A stretch of 39,330 nucleotides of DNA, from NCBI RefSeq assembly GCF_002101675.1, contig NZ_LQOY01000143.1, positions 1 through 39,330 on the forward strand, read 5' to 3'. The notes under the pieces were generated by a model, which worked only from the letters and a program-made list of their open reading frames with translations, did not search any database and was not told where the DNA came from. The position numbers were made by a program, and so were the translations under genes. This document shows, piece by piece, positions 1-6,986 of the stretch. Source of the stretch: Mycobacterium gordonae. GTDB lineage: Bacteria; Actinomycetota; Actinomycetes; Mycobacteriales; Mycobacteriaceae. Every line of letters starts with the position of its first letter. Position 1 is the first letter of the stretch.

Positions 1-48
1 GACACCCCCGCCCAACGCTTAGCAGCCCTGCTCGATCAAGCCGCCTAA
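1..48 (+). CDS. C-terminal tail of an unidentified protein (partial)
   Basis: Frame 1 is open from the first base and ends at a TAA at 46-48, giving the last 15 residues DTPAQRLAALLDQAA. It converges on hisC2. In M. tuberculosis the gene in that position and orientation is the hypothetical Rv3773c, so this may be its orthologue, but 15 residues are too few to identify a family. Confidence 0.5.
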   Translation, partial: DTPAQRLAALLDQAA

Positions 49-120
49 CCGCGTTGCACTAACCACTTGACATTGAGGCCGAAAAATCGCGCTCAGTTCA
101 CGTTCGGCGTGCCGGCGCCG

Positions 121-1173
121 TCAGATCCAGCCGCGGGCGAACGTCAGGAGGGCGTCGTTCTCTTCCGGTGCGCCGATCGTGACGCGGACGCCGTCGGCGC
201 CGTACTGCCGCACCACGATCAACGCGTCGGCGGCCTGCTCGACGAAGTCGCTGGTGCGAGGGCCCAACGGCAACCAGACGAAGTTGGCCTGTGACGCCGG
301 CAGCTCGAAACCGGCCTCGCGCAACGCCGCGCTGACGCGACCGCGTTCGGCGACCACCGCGTCGGTGCGTTCCAGCAGTTCGTCGGCAGCCTGCAGCGAC
401 GCGATGGCGGCTGCCTGCGAGACGCTCGTCGCGGTGAACGGGACATAGACCTTGTCGAGTGCGGTGATCACCTGGGGATGCCCCACGGCGTACCCGATCC
501 GCAGGCCCGCCAGGCCGTACGCCTTGGAAAAGGTGCGCAGCACCACGACGTTGTCGTGGGCGCGGACCAGGCCCAGGCTGTCGGGCGCCATGCCGTCGCG
601 GACGTACTCGACGTAGGCCTCGTCGATGACGATGAGGATGTCCGGCGGTACGGCGTCGACGAAGCGGGTCAAAGCCTCGGGATCAACGACGGTCGAAGTC
701 GGATTGTTGGGGTTGCAGACGAAGATCAGCCGGGTGCGGTCGGTGACCGCGTCCAGCATCGCGTCGAGGTCGTAGGTGTGGTCGCGCAGCGGTATCTGGA
801 CCGCGGTGGCGCCGGCGACCTGGACCTGCGGCGCGTACAGCTCGAAGCTGCGCCACCCGAAGATCACTTCGTCGCCCCCGGAAGCGGTGATCTGCACGAG
901 TTGCTGACACAGGCTGACCGAACCGCAGCCGACTGCGACGTGCGCGGGCGTGAAGCCGCCACCCAGGTGTTCGGCCAACGCGACTTTCAGCCGCACGCAG
1001 CCGTTGTCCGGGTAGCGGTTGATCAGGTCGGTCGCGTTCTGGATCGCGGCCCGGACGCTGGGCAGCGGTCCGAAAACGGTTTCGTTGCTCGCCAGCTTGA
1101 TGGCGCCGGGCACGGTCTTGCCGGGAACGTAGACGGGCAGCCCGGCCAGCGCGGGCCGCAGGCGGGCGGTCAC
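121..1173 (-). CDS. hisC2: Histidinol-phosphate / aromatic aminotransferase HisC2
   Basis: A PLP-dependent class I/II aminotransferase of 350 residues, close to the usual 350-355 for the family. It moves the amino group between glutamate and imidazole-acetol phosphate or aromatic 2-oxo acids in the cytosol. Visible landmarks are the substrate-side LASNETVFGP near residue 27, CNPNNPT near 153, DEAYVEY at 184 and the PLP lysine K217 in RTFSKAYGLAGLR. The start is GTG at 1171-1173. The gene is divergent from the two tRNA genes and convergent with the partial gene at the left edge. M. tuberculosis has a second hisC inside the his operon; this stand-alone copy matches Rv3772, whose relatives often favour aromatic substrates. 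Family assignment is firm; the in vivo substrate is inferred. Confidence 0.92.
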   Translation of the reverse strand: MTARLRPALAGLPVYVPGKTVPGAIKLASNETVFGPLPSVRAAIQNATDLINRYPDNGCVRLKVALAEHLGGGFTPAHVAVGCGSVSLCQQLVQITASGGDEVIFGWRSFELYAPQVQVAGATAVQIPLRDHTYDLDAMLDAVTDRTRLIFVCNPNNPTSTVVDPEALTRFVDAVPPDILIVIDEAYVEYVRDGMAPDSLGLVRAHDNVVVLRTFSKAYGLAGLRIGYAVGHPQVITALDKVYVPFTATSVSQAAAIASLQAADELLERTDAVVAERGRVSAALREAGFELPASQANFVWLPLGPRTSDFVEQAADALIVVRQYGADGVRVTIGAPEENDALLTFARGWI

Positions 1174-1174
1174 T

Positions 1175-1204
1175 TCGACAGCATATGTTGCGGCTGTGTA
1201 CGCT
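1175..1204 (+). promoter_or_regulatory. Possible promoter of the tRNA-Ser/tRNA-Arg pair
   Basis: TCGACA at 1175-1180 and TACGCT at 1199-1204 are spaced by 18 bases, like a mycobacterial SigA-type -35/-10 pair about 50 bases before the first tRNA. The -35 lies just outside the hisC2 start on the other strand. This is motif reading only. Confidence 0.3.
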
Positions 1205-1255
1205 ATGCCTCCGGCGGCTTCGGTATCCGGGGTCGGGTACCCTTTGGAAGGCCAT

Positions 1256-1347
1256 GGAGGCGTGCCAGAGCGGCCGAATGGGGCTCACTGCTAATGAGTT
1301 GTTCCCCTCAAAGGGAACCGGAGGTTCAAATCCTCTCGCCTCCGCCA
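1256..1347 (+). tRNA. tRNA-Ser(GCU)
   Basis: The acceptor arm GGAGGCG (1256-1262) pairs with CGCCTCC (1337-1343), followed by discriminator G and an encoded CCA. The anticodon stem GCTCA/TGAGT encloses loop CTGCTAA, placing anticodon GCT at 1290-1292, which reads AGC/AGU serine codons. The long variable arm (TTCCCCTCAAAGGGAA region) is that of a class II tRNA. Confidence 0.96.
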
Positions 1348-1379
1348 CGCAACACCTGCTAGACCACAACTGAAGACCG

Positions 1380-1452
1380 GCGCCCGTAGCTCAACGGATA
1401 GAGCATCTGACTACGGATCAGAAGGTTAGGGGTTCGAATCCCTTCGGGCGCG
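1380..1452 (+). tRNA. tRNA-Arg(ACG), host of the integrated element
   Basis: The acceptor arm GCGCCCG (1380-1386) pairs with CGGGCGC (1445-1451), discriminator G1452. Anticodon stem TCTGA/TCAGA encloses loop CTACGGA, so the anticodon is ACG (1413-1415), which TadA would deaminate to ICG. CCA is not encoded. From 1419 onward the sequence is also present as a second copy at 9817-9854, so the 3' half of this gene, including the T-arm and acceptor 3' strand, is supplied by the element, keeping the tRNA intact. It lies 32 bases after tRNA-Ser(GCU) and is probably co-transcribed with it. Confidence 0.96.
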
Positions 1453-1456
1453 CTCT
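1419..1456 (+). repeat. attL, 38-bp core in tRNA-Arg
   Basis: Bases 1419-1456 are identical to 9817-9854 over 38 bp; both flanks diverge at once (T1418 against C9816, C1457 against G9855). The core covers the tRNA from the end of the anticodon arm to four bases past the discriminator, a classical attachment-site position for tyrosine integrases. The integrase gene ends 67 bases away. Confidence 0.93.
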
Positions 1457-1507
1457 CTGCCAGCGGAAACAGGCCCAAGACCCCGGGGCGACACGCCCGC
1501 AGCCGAT

Positions 1508-1541
1508 ACTTTCCTGATACTTTCAGTCTCCACTTTCCTGA
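1508..1541 (+). repeat. Candidate integrase arm-type sites, left end
   Basis: ACTTTCCTGA occurs at 1508-1517 and again at 1532-1541, the second within the 16-mer GTCTCCACTTTCCTGA (1526-1541). The same 16-mer occurs at 9679-9694 near attR, in the same orientation. Repeats flanking both att cores are typical of tyrosine-integrase arm sites. The second copy overlaps the last codons of the integrase gene. Confidence 0.6.
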
Positions 1542-2692
1542 CCAGCGAATTTGTCCAGCACCGCCCGCACGTCCGGGCCGCGGGTCTGCCGCTGCAAGTA
1601 GTGCGCCTCGGTCGTGGCTAGCTTCGCGTGAGAAAGCTGCTGCTGAGCAAGCGCCGGGCCCATTGCGTCCCGGACGACTGAGGCCACTGTGCGCCGGAAC
1701 GAATGCGGCGTGATCCACGCCAGATCCTCCGGGAGCGCCGCCCGCAGTGTCCGCCGCATGTTGGCCAGGCTCACCCACGTGCCCTCTCGGCTTGTGAAGA
1801 CAGGGCCGTCCATGCCCGACTCGGCAACCAGTCCGGTTAGCACCTCAACCCCGAACCGGGGTAGCACCACCGTGTGCGGCGGAGCACCACCCTTACGCTC
1901 ATCCTGGCGGTGCAGCGGCCTGCCGGCGATGCGGCCGTGATCGACCAGGGTTCCCGCGATCGTGACAGTCGGAGGATCCGCCAGAAGGTCGACGTCGGTC
2001 CAACGCAGCGCCAAGACCTCGTTGGGTCGCGCGCCGGTGGCCGCCAGCAAGTCGACGAACGCCGGCAGCAGGCGACCTCGCCGCGGCCCCGGGCCCGTCC
2101 GTTCCACGTACGACCGGACGGCGGTGCGCACCCGCTCGAACTCGGCGGGCGTCGCTGCCCGGGCAGCCTTCCGGGTCGTCTTGACCGTCTGGGTTTCTCG
2201 CAGCGGATTGACCGACAGGACCTCGTGACGCACAACCATCCCGTACATGCCGGCCAAGATCATCTGCAGCCGCTTCGCCTGCGTCGTGGCACCCATCTCC
2301 TGGAGTCGAGCGTTCGCACGGCCCGTACCCAGCTCTGCGACCCGCAGCGCGCCGAGCTGGTCGGCACCGTGCTTTGCCCACACCTGCCGGTACTGAGTGA
2401 CCGTCTGATCGGAAACACCATCAACGATGCCCTTCGATTCGATCCACAGCTCAAACAACTCGGCCAACGTCGTTCGCTCGGTCAACAACTGCCCCGAAAG
2501 CGGTGCGCGCCGCACCGACAGGTGCCGCTGCAAGATGCGCCGCGCATCCTCTGCGGACTTGGCGCTTGAACGCTCGACCCGGCGACGCTTGCCGTCAGCA
2601 TCCCTTACATAGGTGGACGCGAAATACGTTCCACCGCGAGACCATTCAGTGATGCGACCGTGGTCACCTGGCGCAAGTCGCTGCCTAGGCAC
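1523..2692 (-). CDS. int: Tyrosine recombinase (phage-type integrase)
   Basis: A 389-residue site-specific recombinase that would insert and, with an excisionase, remove the element at tRNA-Arg. The N-terminal part (about 1-60) is an AP2-like arm-binding region, 70-165 the SAM-like core-binding domain and about 180-380 the catalytic domain. The active-site set is complete: R222 in TGARPNEVLALRW, K267, H330 and R333 in HSFRR, H355 in LSHAKLATT and nucleophile Y365 in HYLQR. It starts at GTG 2690-2692, overlapping the end of the repressor gene by 8 bases, so the two are probably translated together. Its end lies 67 bases from attL. It belongs to the same broad class as the phiRv2 and L5 integrases. 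Confidence 0.95.
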   Translation of the reverse strand: MPRQRLAPGDHGRITEWSRGGTYFASTYVRDADGKRRRVERSSAKSAEDARRILQRHLSVRRAPLSGQLLTERTTLAELFELWIESKGIVDGVSDQTVTQYRQVWAKHGADQLGALRVAELGTGRANARLQEMGATTQAKRLQMILAGMYGMVVRHEVLSVNPLRETQTVKTTRKAARAATPAEFERVRTAVRSYVERTGPGPRRGRLLPAFVDLLAATGARPNEVLALRWTDVDLLADPPTVTIAGTLVDHGRIAGRPLHRQDERKGGAPPHTVVLPRFGVEVLTGLVAESGMDGPVFTSREGTWVSLANMRRTLRAALPEDLAWITPHSFRRTVASVVRDAMGPALAQQQLSHAKLATTEAHYLQRQTRGPDVRAVLDKFAGQESGD

Positions 2693-3200
2693 GGCCGTCC
2701 CCGCCGACGCCGTTATCGATGGCCCGGTCGATCATCTCGCTTAGCTGGCTAACCTGTTCGCGAATCTCCCGCAGTCCGTGCGCCCCTTCGCGCCGCATAG
2801 CTGCAAGCAAAGACGCAGTGTGCCTTGAGTATTCCTCGCGGAGGACACCACGCAGACGCCCCGAAAACCAGGCCGCCGCGACTTGTGGAGCTACTTTCTG
2901 TCCCGGAAGAACCTCCACCCGAAGGTCGGCAGAGTCGCCATAGGGGCCGGGGTACAGAAGCACCAGCGGGGCCGTGTTCAATGCATCGGCCAAGACCATG
3001 AGTTCGCCAAGGTCAAAACGTGGCCGTCCATTCTCAATTTTCGTGATGGTCGTGCGATGAATTGGGAGTCCAATCTCGCCGCACCTCTGGGCCAACTGCT
3101 GCGCGGTCATGCCGAGTTCCTTCCGCCTGTCCGCTACGGCGGACCCCACCCGCTTCGCTAAGTCCCGCTGCCACTCGTCACCCGTTCGAATGTTCTCCAC
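2685..3200 (-). CDS. XRE-family helix-turn-helix repressor
   Basis: A predicted transcriptional regulator of about 171 residues. The HTH is in the N-terminal third: LAKRVGSAVADRRKELGMTAQQLAQRCGEIG...RTTITKIENGRPRFDLGELMVLADAL, the classic XRE five-helix pattern. The C-terminal half (WFSGRLRGVLREEYSRHTASLLAAMRR onward) is helical and probably dimerises. I chose GTG at 3198-3200 (protein MENIRTGDEWQ); the frame continues upstream to a TTG at 3230, but that would run through the direct-repeat operator candidate. The gene is divergent from the excisionase operon and overlaps the integrase, the usual place for the lysogeny regulator of a phage-like element. The target operator is inferred. Confidence 0.85.
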   Translation of the reverse strand: MENIRTGDEWQRDLAKRVGSAVADRRKELGMTAQQLAQRCGEIGLPIHRTTITKIENGRPRFDLGELMVLADALNTAPLVLLYPGPYGDSADLRVEVLPGQKVAPQVAAAWFSGRLRGVLREEYSRHTASLLAAMRREGAHGLREIREQVSQLSEMIDRAIDNGVGGDGRA

Positions 3201-3212
3201 AACGACATTGTT

Positions 3213-3230
3213 GCACCAATCCAGCACCAA
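3213..3230. promoter_or_regulatory. Direct-repeat operator candidate between repressor and excisionase
   Basis: GCACCAA occurs at 3213-3219 and again at 3224-3230, 11 bp apart, about one helical turn. It lies in the roughly 100-base divergent control region. A repressor dimer or two monomers could bind one face of the DNA here. Not proven. Confidence 0.4.
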
Positions 3231-3250
3231 CCTGTGCTACGTTCTCTATA

Positions 3251-3266
3251 CCGACACGGATGTCGG
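3251..3266. promoter_or_regulatory. Inverted repeat operator candidate before the excisionase gene
   Basis: CCGACA-CGGA-TGTCGG is a perfect 6-bp inverted repeat with a 4-base centre, between the likely promoter and the strong ribosome site AGGAGG (3284-3289) of the excisionase gene. It could be an operator of the XRE repressor or a leader hairpin. Confidence 0.4.
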
Positions 3267-3296
3267 CGAACGGAACCAAATCTAGGAGGTACCGGA

Positions 3297-3461
3297 GTGA
3301 ACGATTGGAGGGCCGTCGCAGCGAAGCTATCCGTCGGCCGAAGCACAGTATTCGCGCTGTGGCAGTCAAAAGATCTTGCGTCGGTGCGGATCGGCAAGCG
3401 CCGGTTCAGCACCGACAAGCAGATCGCCGAGTACATCTCGAAGCTCGAAGGCGCTGCCTGA
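3297..3461 (+). CDS. xis: Excisionase / MerR-like winged-helix DNA-binding protein
   Basis: A 54-residue protein starting at GTG 3297 (MNDWRAVAAKLSVGRSTVFALWQSKDL...), preceded by a textbook AGGAGG at 3284-3289, 7 bases upstream. The sequence fits the small excisionase-like HTH domain: an N-terminal helix, the turn LSVGRSTVFALWQSKDLASVRIGKRRF with the wing motif VRIGKRR, and a C-terminal helix. It would bend DNA at the att site and direct the integrase toward excision. First gene of the rightward operon, divergent from repressor and integrase, exactly where xis lies in phiRv2-like elements. The frame also extends upstream to 3234 without a good ribosome site. Confidence 0.82.
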   Translation: MNDWRAVAAKLSVGRSTVFALWQSKDLASVRIGKRRFSTDKQIAEYISKLEGAA

Positions 3462-3480
3462 TATGTCCACCGAAATCAGT

Positions 3481-3512
3481 GAAGCCCCCGGAGGTGCAAC
3501 TCCGAGGGCTTC
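3481..3512 (+). promoter_or_regulatory. Strong leader hairpin between xis and the next gene
   Basis: GAAGCCC (3481-3487) pairs with GGGCTTC (3506-3512), and inside, after one C-A mismatch, CGGAG (3489-3493) pairs with CTCCG (3500-3504) around a 6-base loop. No T-run follows, so it is not a simple intrinsic terminator. It may be an mRNA processing or attenuation site. It supports placing the next start at 3556 rather than at the in-frame ATG at 3463. Confidence 0.55.
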
Positions 3513-3555
3513 CGAACCAACCACCCAACAGGAAACGGAGAGAGGAAGTTCACCG

Positions 3556-3876
3556 ATGATTGTACCCATTCCCGGCCCTACGCCGGTATCCCATGAATGC
3601 CGACACTGCACGGTGCGCGTCGACAGTGGCGACGTGTGCAGCTTCTGCCAGACGTACACCCCGCCAACGACCGCGGCTCATCAGTTTGACGTGCTGGTCA
3701 ACCGGATCGATATCATCCGACACGACGGCAACGAGATCCTTCAGCAGCTCCCGCCGAGTGCACCGCTGTTCGCGGTCGTAGACATCGTCGCCGCGCTGAG
3801 CCACCTTCGGCTTGCCGCGATCGCGCTCGACAAAGCCACCAACACCCTTGAAGCCGCCGAGGCGGTGAACCGATGA
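3556..3876 (+). CDS. Small Cys-pair (zinc-ribbon-like) protein of the element
   Basis: I do not recognise this 106-residue protein. Near its N-terminus it has two CxxC knuckles, ECRHC and CSFC, about 10 residues apart, suggesting a small zinc ribbon; the rest is helical (FDVLVNRIDIIRHDGNEILQQL...). The start chosen is ATG 3556, preceded by the purine-rich GGAGAGAGGAAG at a normal distance. An in-frame ATG at 3463 has no clear ribosome site and would put a strong hairpin in the coding region. Its stop overlaps the next start in an ATGA. It may be a nucleic-acid-binding early protein; that is inference. Confidence 0.65.
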   Translation: MIVPIPGPTPVSHECRHCTVRVDSGDVCSFCQTYTPPTTAAHQFDVLVNRIDIIRHDGNEILQQLPPSAPLFAVVDIVAALSHLRLAAIALDKATNTLEAAEAVNR

Positions 3877-4628
3877 CCACCACCTTTATGCAGGCGCTGT
3901 GCTGCGTGTGCGGGAGTCTGCGGGACTGCCGACGCCCTCGCAACCACCGTCGAGAGAACTACTGGCTCGCGGGGCCGATCGATCTGGACTGGCACCGCGA
4001 GACCGGCGACCTCAAGTGCGAAGAGTGTGGCAGGATCACCACCCACGCCTTGATCCACCCAGAAGGCGACCCGCACCGCGATCACGCCGAGATGATGCAG
4101 CGGGTAGCGACCGGCAACTCACACAGTCGCTTCACCGCGAAACAGCTCGGCGAAGTAGCCGCAAAGTACCGGCAGGGCTTCCCCCGCAATCCCGAGCTGA
4201 ACCACTACCACTACAACCGTGACGCCCAAGCAGCTTGGGATGCCGGTCTGCGCACCGTCAAGGCGTTGTGCGGGGAGCAGATCACGATTCACCGCGACCC
4301 ATCGGGTGGTCCCGCCTCGAAGGGCAAGAACGAGCAGCACGACGACGACGGTCAGATCCGACCGCGGGAAGTCCGGGAACAGGAGTACGAGGACGAGGCG
4401 ACCGGCCTGTGGTGGGAGGAACGCGACTGCGTGGACTGCCTACGGGTATGGCACCTGGAACTTCTGCGACAGCGGCGAGAAGAACTAGCCACCAGATTGA
4501 CGCGGTTTCTAGGCGATCTATTGACCGACAAAGTCGGCTATCCGAAGAAGGTCGACCTGCGCACCATCGACTCACTGATTGCCGCGCTCGACACTGCACA
4601 GCACGCCAAGGTTAGGTCCGTCCGCTGA
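3873..4628 (+). CDS. Cys-rich hypothetical protein of the element
   Basis: A 251-residue protein not assigned to a named family. The N-terminal 60 residues hold clustered cysteines (LCCVCGSLRDC and LKCEECG) that look like a split zinc-binding site, and a later CVDC lies near residue 190. The middle is rich in His, Asn and charged residues, and the C-terminus (LRQRREELATRLTRFL...) is helical. It starts at ATG 3873 overlapping the previous stop (ATGA) and ends with TGATG against the next gene, so it sits in the middle of a translationally coupled early operon. A DNA-binding or replication-accessory role would fit the context but nothing in the sequence proves it. Confidence 0.72.
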   Translation: MTTTFMQALCCVCGSLRDCRRPRNHRRENYWLAGPIDLDWHRETGDLKCEECGRITTHALIHPEGDPHRDHAEMMQRVATGNSHSRFTAKQLGEVAAKYRQGFPRNPELNHYHYNRDAQAAWDAGLRTVKALCGEQITIHRDPSGGPASKGKNEQHDDDGQIRPREVREQEYEDEATGLWWEERDCVDCLRVWHLELLRQRREELATRLTRFLGDLLTDKVGYPKKVDLRTIDSLIAALDTAQHAKVRSVR

Positions 4629-4984
4629 TGACCTACACCGACGAGGGGGCCGGCCTTCGGGCCGGTTTCCCACCTTCCCAACAGGTGAGTTGGTACGAAA
4701 CTTTCACCTATGCAACGCAAATCGCGCAACAGCACCACATATCGATCGACAGTCATCTCCCGATTCCCGGAACCCCACAATGGTGCGGAATGCCCGATGA
4801 CGACGCCCGCAAAATGTTGGCTCTCATCCTCGGCGGTGTCCGTGAAGCACTTAACCACGACACCCGTCAGGAGCAGACGGCCGACGCCAGCCGCCAAATC
4901 TCCTGCGCTGCAGACTGGTCCGCTACCGCCCGACGCGTTCACCGCGGCCGCGGCACTGCCTACATACCGAGGAAGGCATCTTGA
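4628..4984 (+). CDS. DUF2742 family phage protein
   Basis: A 118-residue protein matching, from memory, the DUF2742 family found in phiRv1/phiRv2-like elements. Its signature is QVSWYETFTYATQ, then PIPGTPQWCGMPDDDARKMLALI, then AADWSATARRVHRGRG near the C-terminus; the GTPxWC..PDDDxRK core and the closing AADW are distinctive. Function is unknown. It overlaps its upstream neighbour by one base (TGATG) and its downstream neighbour by three (the TTG start of the ATPase lies over its stop), so the proteins are probably made in fixed proportion. This gene links the element to the mycobacterial phiRv family. Confidence 0.78.
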   Translation: MTYTDEGAGLRAGFPPSQQVSWYETFTYATQIAQQHHISIDSHLPIPGTPQWCGMPDDDARKMLALILGGVREALNHDTRQEQTADASRQISCAADWSATARRVHRGRGTAYIPRKAS

Positions 4985-6756
4985 ACAACGACGAGTTCTG
5001 GTCAGCCACTGACCAACTCAAGCTGATCTACCAGTGGGCGCGTGCCAGCTATGTCGCGCCCTGGGCACTGCTGTACGCCGTCCTGCTCCGCGCGATCGCC
5101 ACCACCGGCGAGCACGTGATGCTCCCCGGCCCCCCGGCCCCAGCCTGTTTGAACATGGGCATCGTCCTCGTCGGCCGGTCAGGCGCCGGCAAGGGCGTCA
5201 CCGACAAGCTCAGCCGCGTGGTGTGGCCCGCCGACATCCACGAGGAAGGTCTTGGCTCCGGGCAGGGCATCGCCGAATTGTTCAAGGAGCAGAAGAACCC
5301 CGAGGACCGGATCACCCGCGCGCTCATCACCGTGAGCGAGATCGACCATTTGACAGCCCTCGTCGCCGGCCAGGGCAACAACACCAGGGCCGCACTCAAG
5401 GCTGCGCTGACCGGTGATCGATTGGGCAGCAAGGGTGCATCCGCGGTCACGACAAGATCGGTGCCCGCGGACTCCTACCGGCTGTGCCTGTCGATCAGCG
5501 CGCAGTTCGGCCACACCGCCGTCCTAATGGACGACGTGTCGGGCGGAACGCCTCAACGGATGCTGTGGGGATCGGTAACCGATCCGGACATGCCCGACGA
5601 GCCCGGACCCGTCCCGGATGGCGTACTGGACACGGCGCTGCCGTCCTGGGCATTGTCAGGGGACCGGGTGCTGATGCAGTACGGCCCACCGGAAATCCGC
5701 GCCGACATCAACGCCGGACTGCTGGCCAACGGTCGCGGGATCGGCGAGGCGATCGACGGGCACCGCACGCTGACCCGGCTCAAGGTCGCTGCCGCGCTCG
5801 CGATCCTCGATCACCGGTCGGTCATAGGCGCGGCCGACTGGCAGCTGTCGGAGGTCATCATGGCCAATTCCGACGCCACCCGATGTGCGGTCATGGAGTA
5901 CGACCGCCAAGCGGCCCGAGCAAAGGTTAGGGACCGGGCGATATCCCGAGCGACTGGTGAGGACTTCTACGACGCTAGCCGCCTGGAGACCGTCAAGCGC
6001 AGCATCGTGCGGATGCTGGAACGAGATGGGGAGATCAGTGAAGGTGATCTACGGCGCCGACTAGGTCGCAAGGAGAAGCGCGACCTCTTCGATCAGGCAA
6101 TTAATTTGCTGGAAGCCGAGGCGGTAGTGTCGCGCCGGGATGGCGAGTACAACGGCCGAGCCTTCATATATTGGTCACCCAGGTCACCCATGACCACCGC
6201 GGTCACCCATCAAAATAGCAGGTCAGAAAGCGTGACCACCGCGGTCACCCATGACCACCCTGCGACGGTGACAGACCTCGATTCCCGCAGGTCGCACGAA
6301 ACCGACGAGCCGAAGGTGTCGTGTCCGCAGTGGTTCAACAGCTACATTGCTGACCTCCAAGCAGCCGGGCACACCACCACAACCGCGTTTGCTGCAATCG
6401 AGGCAGGCATGGCCCAGGGCTACGCCAAGGGCCTGATCCGGCAGGCCGCATCCAACCACCCGGACGTACACACCCTCGATCGGAAAGGCGGCACGGCTAC
6501 CTGGTCAATCACCGGCGGCCGGCCCGCCACCAAACTAGTCAGCGCCGCCGACTGGACAGCAAACTACATCGACGGTCTGGACCGCGACGGCATCACCGTG
6601 GTCAACAAGGACACGTTCCGCAAAGCAGGTGAGGCCGCCGGCTACTCGTGGACCTCACTGCGCCACGCGGCCACCGACTCGGGTCGCATCAGGTCCATTC
6701 CCAGTACCGGATCGGAAACTATCTGGCAGATCCAGGCTGAGGAGACCGCGTCGTGA
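4981..6756 (+). CDS. Replication-type P-loop ATPase (DUF3987/phiRv2 Rv2655c-like)
   Basis: A 591-residue protein, probably the replication helicase-like ATPase of the element. The Walker A region is LVGRSGAGKG at 63-72, with glycine where most P-loops have Ser/Thr; a Walker B-like ALITVSEID lies at 114-122 and GGTPQRMLWGSVTDPDMPD near 188-206 resembles the arginine-finger region of phage DUF3987-type ATPases. Winged-helix-like stretches lie near 335-400 and in the last 100 residues, joined by a Ser/Thr/His-rich linker (about 400-445) whose codons form DNA repeats. No primase (TOPRIM or AEP) domain is visible. Start TTG 4981 is supported by GAGGAAGG four bases upstream and overlaps the previous stop. 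The replication role is inferred from family resemblance and position. Confidence 0.78.
   Translation: MNNDEFWSATDQLKLIYQWARASYVAPWALLYAVLLRAIATTGEHVMLPGPPAPACLNMGIVLVGRSGAGKGVTDKLSRVVWPADIHEEGLGSGQGIAELFKEQKNPEDRITRALITVSEIDHLTALVAGQGNNTRAALKAALTGDRLGSKGASAVTTRSVPADSYRLCLSISAQFGHTAVLMDDVSGGTPQRMLWGSVTDPDMPDEPGPVPDGVLDTALPSWALSGDRVLMQYGPPEIRADINAGLLANGRGIGEAIDGHRTLTRLKVAAALAILDHRSVIGAADWQLSEVIMANSDATRCAVMEYDRQAARAKVRDRAISRATGEDFYDASRLETVKRSIVRMLERDGEISEGDLRRRLGRKEKRDLFDQAINLLEAEAVVSRRDGEYNGRAFIYWSPRSPMTTAVTHQNSRSESVTTAVTHDHPATVTDLDSRRSHETDEPKVSCPQWFNSYIADLQAAGHTTTTAFAAIEAGMAQGYAKGLIRQAASNHPDVHTLDRKGGTATWSITGGRPATKLVSAADWTANYIDGLDRDGITVVNKDTFRKAGEAAGYSWTSLRHAATDSGRIRSIPSTGSETIWQIQAEETAS
6173..6252. 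repeat. Iteron-like GGTCACCCA repeats inside the ATPase gene
   Basis: GGTCACCCA occurs four times in the same direction, at 6173-6181, 6182-6190, 6201-6209 and 6243-6251. A 20-bp unit containing the dyad TGACC-ACCGC-GGTCA is repeated exactly at 6191-6210 and 6233-6252. The repeats encode the low-complexity protein linker, including MTTAVTH and VTTAVTH. Origins embedded in replication genes are known in phages and phage satellites, so this is an origin candidate. Confidence 0.5.
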
Positions 6757-6986
6757 AGCCGGGCCGGGCGATCTGGGCGGCGTACAGCGATACCGGCAGC
6801 CTGTCCGTGGCATGCACCAATTGCGGAGCGCAGCAGGGGCAATGGTGCACGCGCTCGGACGGCCGCGTCCGCCGCGTTCCGTGCGTCGATCGCTCGGCAG
6901 CCAGCATCAGCAGCGGAGACGGAAAACCCTACTCCGCGCGCGATTTCAGTCAACCGATTCACCAACCAGAAAGGACAACCAAATGA
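6753..6986 (+). CDS. Small phage-type zinc-finger protein
   Basis: A 77-residue protein with CTNCGAQQGQWC near residues 21-32 and a further C at about 44, the pattern of the short nucleic-acid-binding zinc finger common in actinophage proteins (CxxCGA..G..C). It starts with GTG 6753 overlapping the ATPase stop (GTGA) and ends in an ATGA overlap with the next gene. The N-terminal AIWAAYSDTGSLSV is unusual for a free-standing finger. It could bind DNA or RNA during replication or packaging; no function is known. Confidence 0.7.
   Translation: MKPGRAIWAAYSDTGSLSVACTNCGAQQGQWCTRSDGRVRRVPCVDRSAASISSGDGKPYSARDFSQPIHQPERTTK

Noticed and set aside
1484..1500. Terminator for tRNA-Arg at attL
   Set aside because: A GGGCG/CGCCC hairpin is present but there is no T-run, so I do not call it a terminator.
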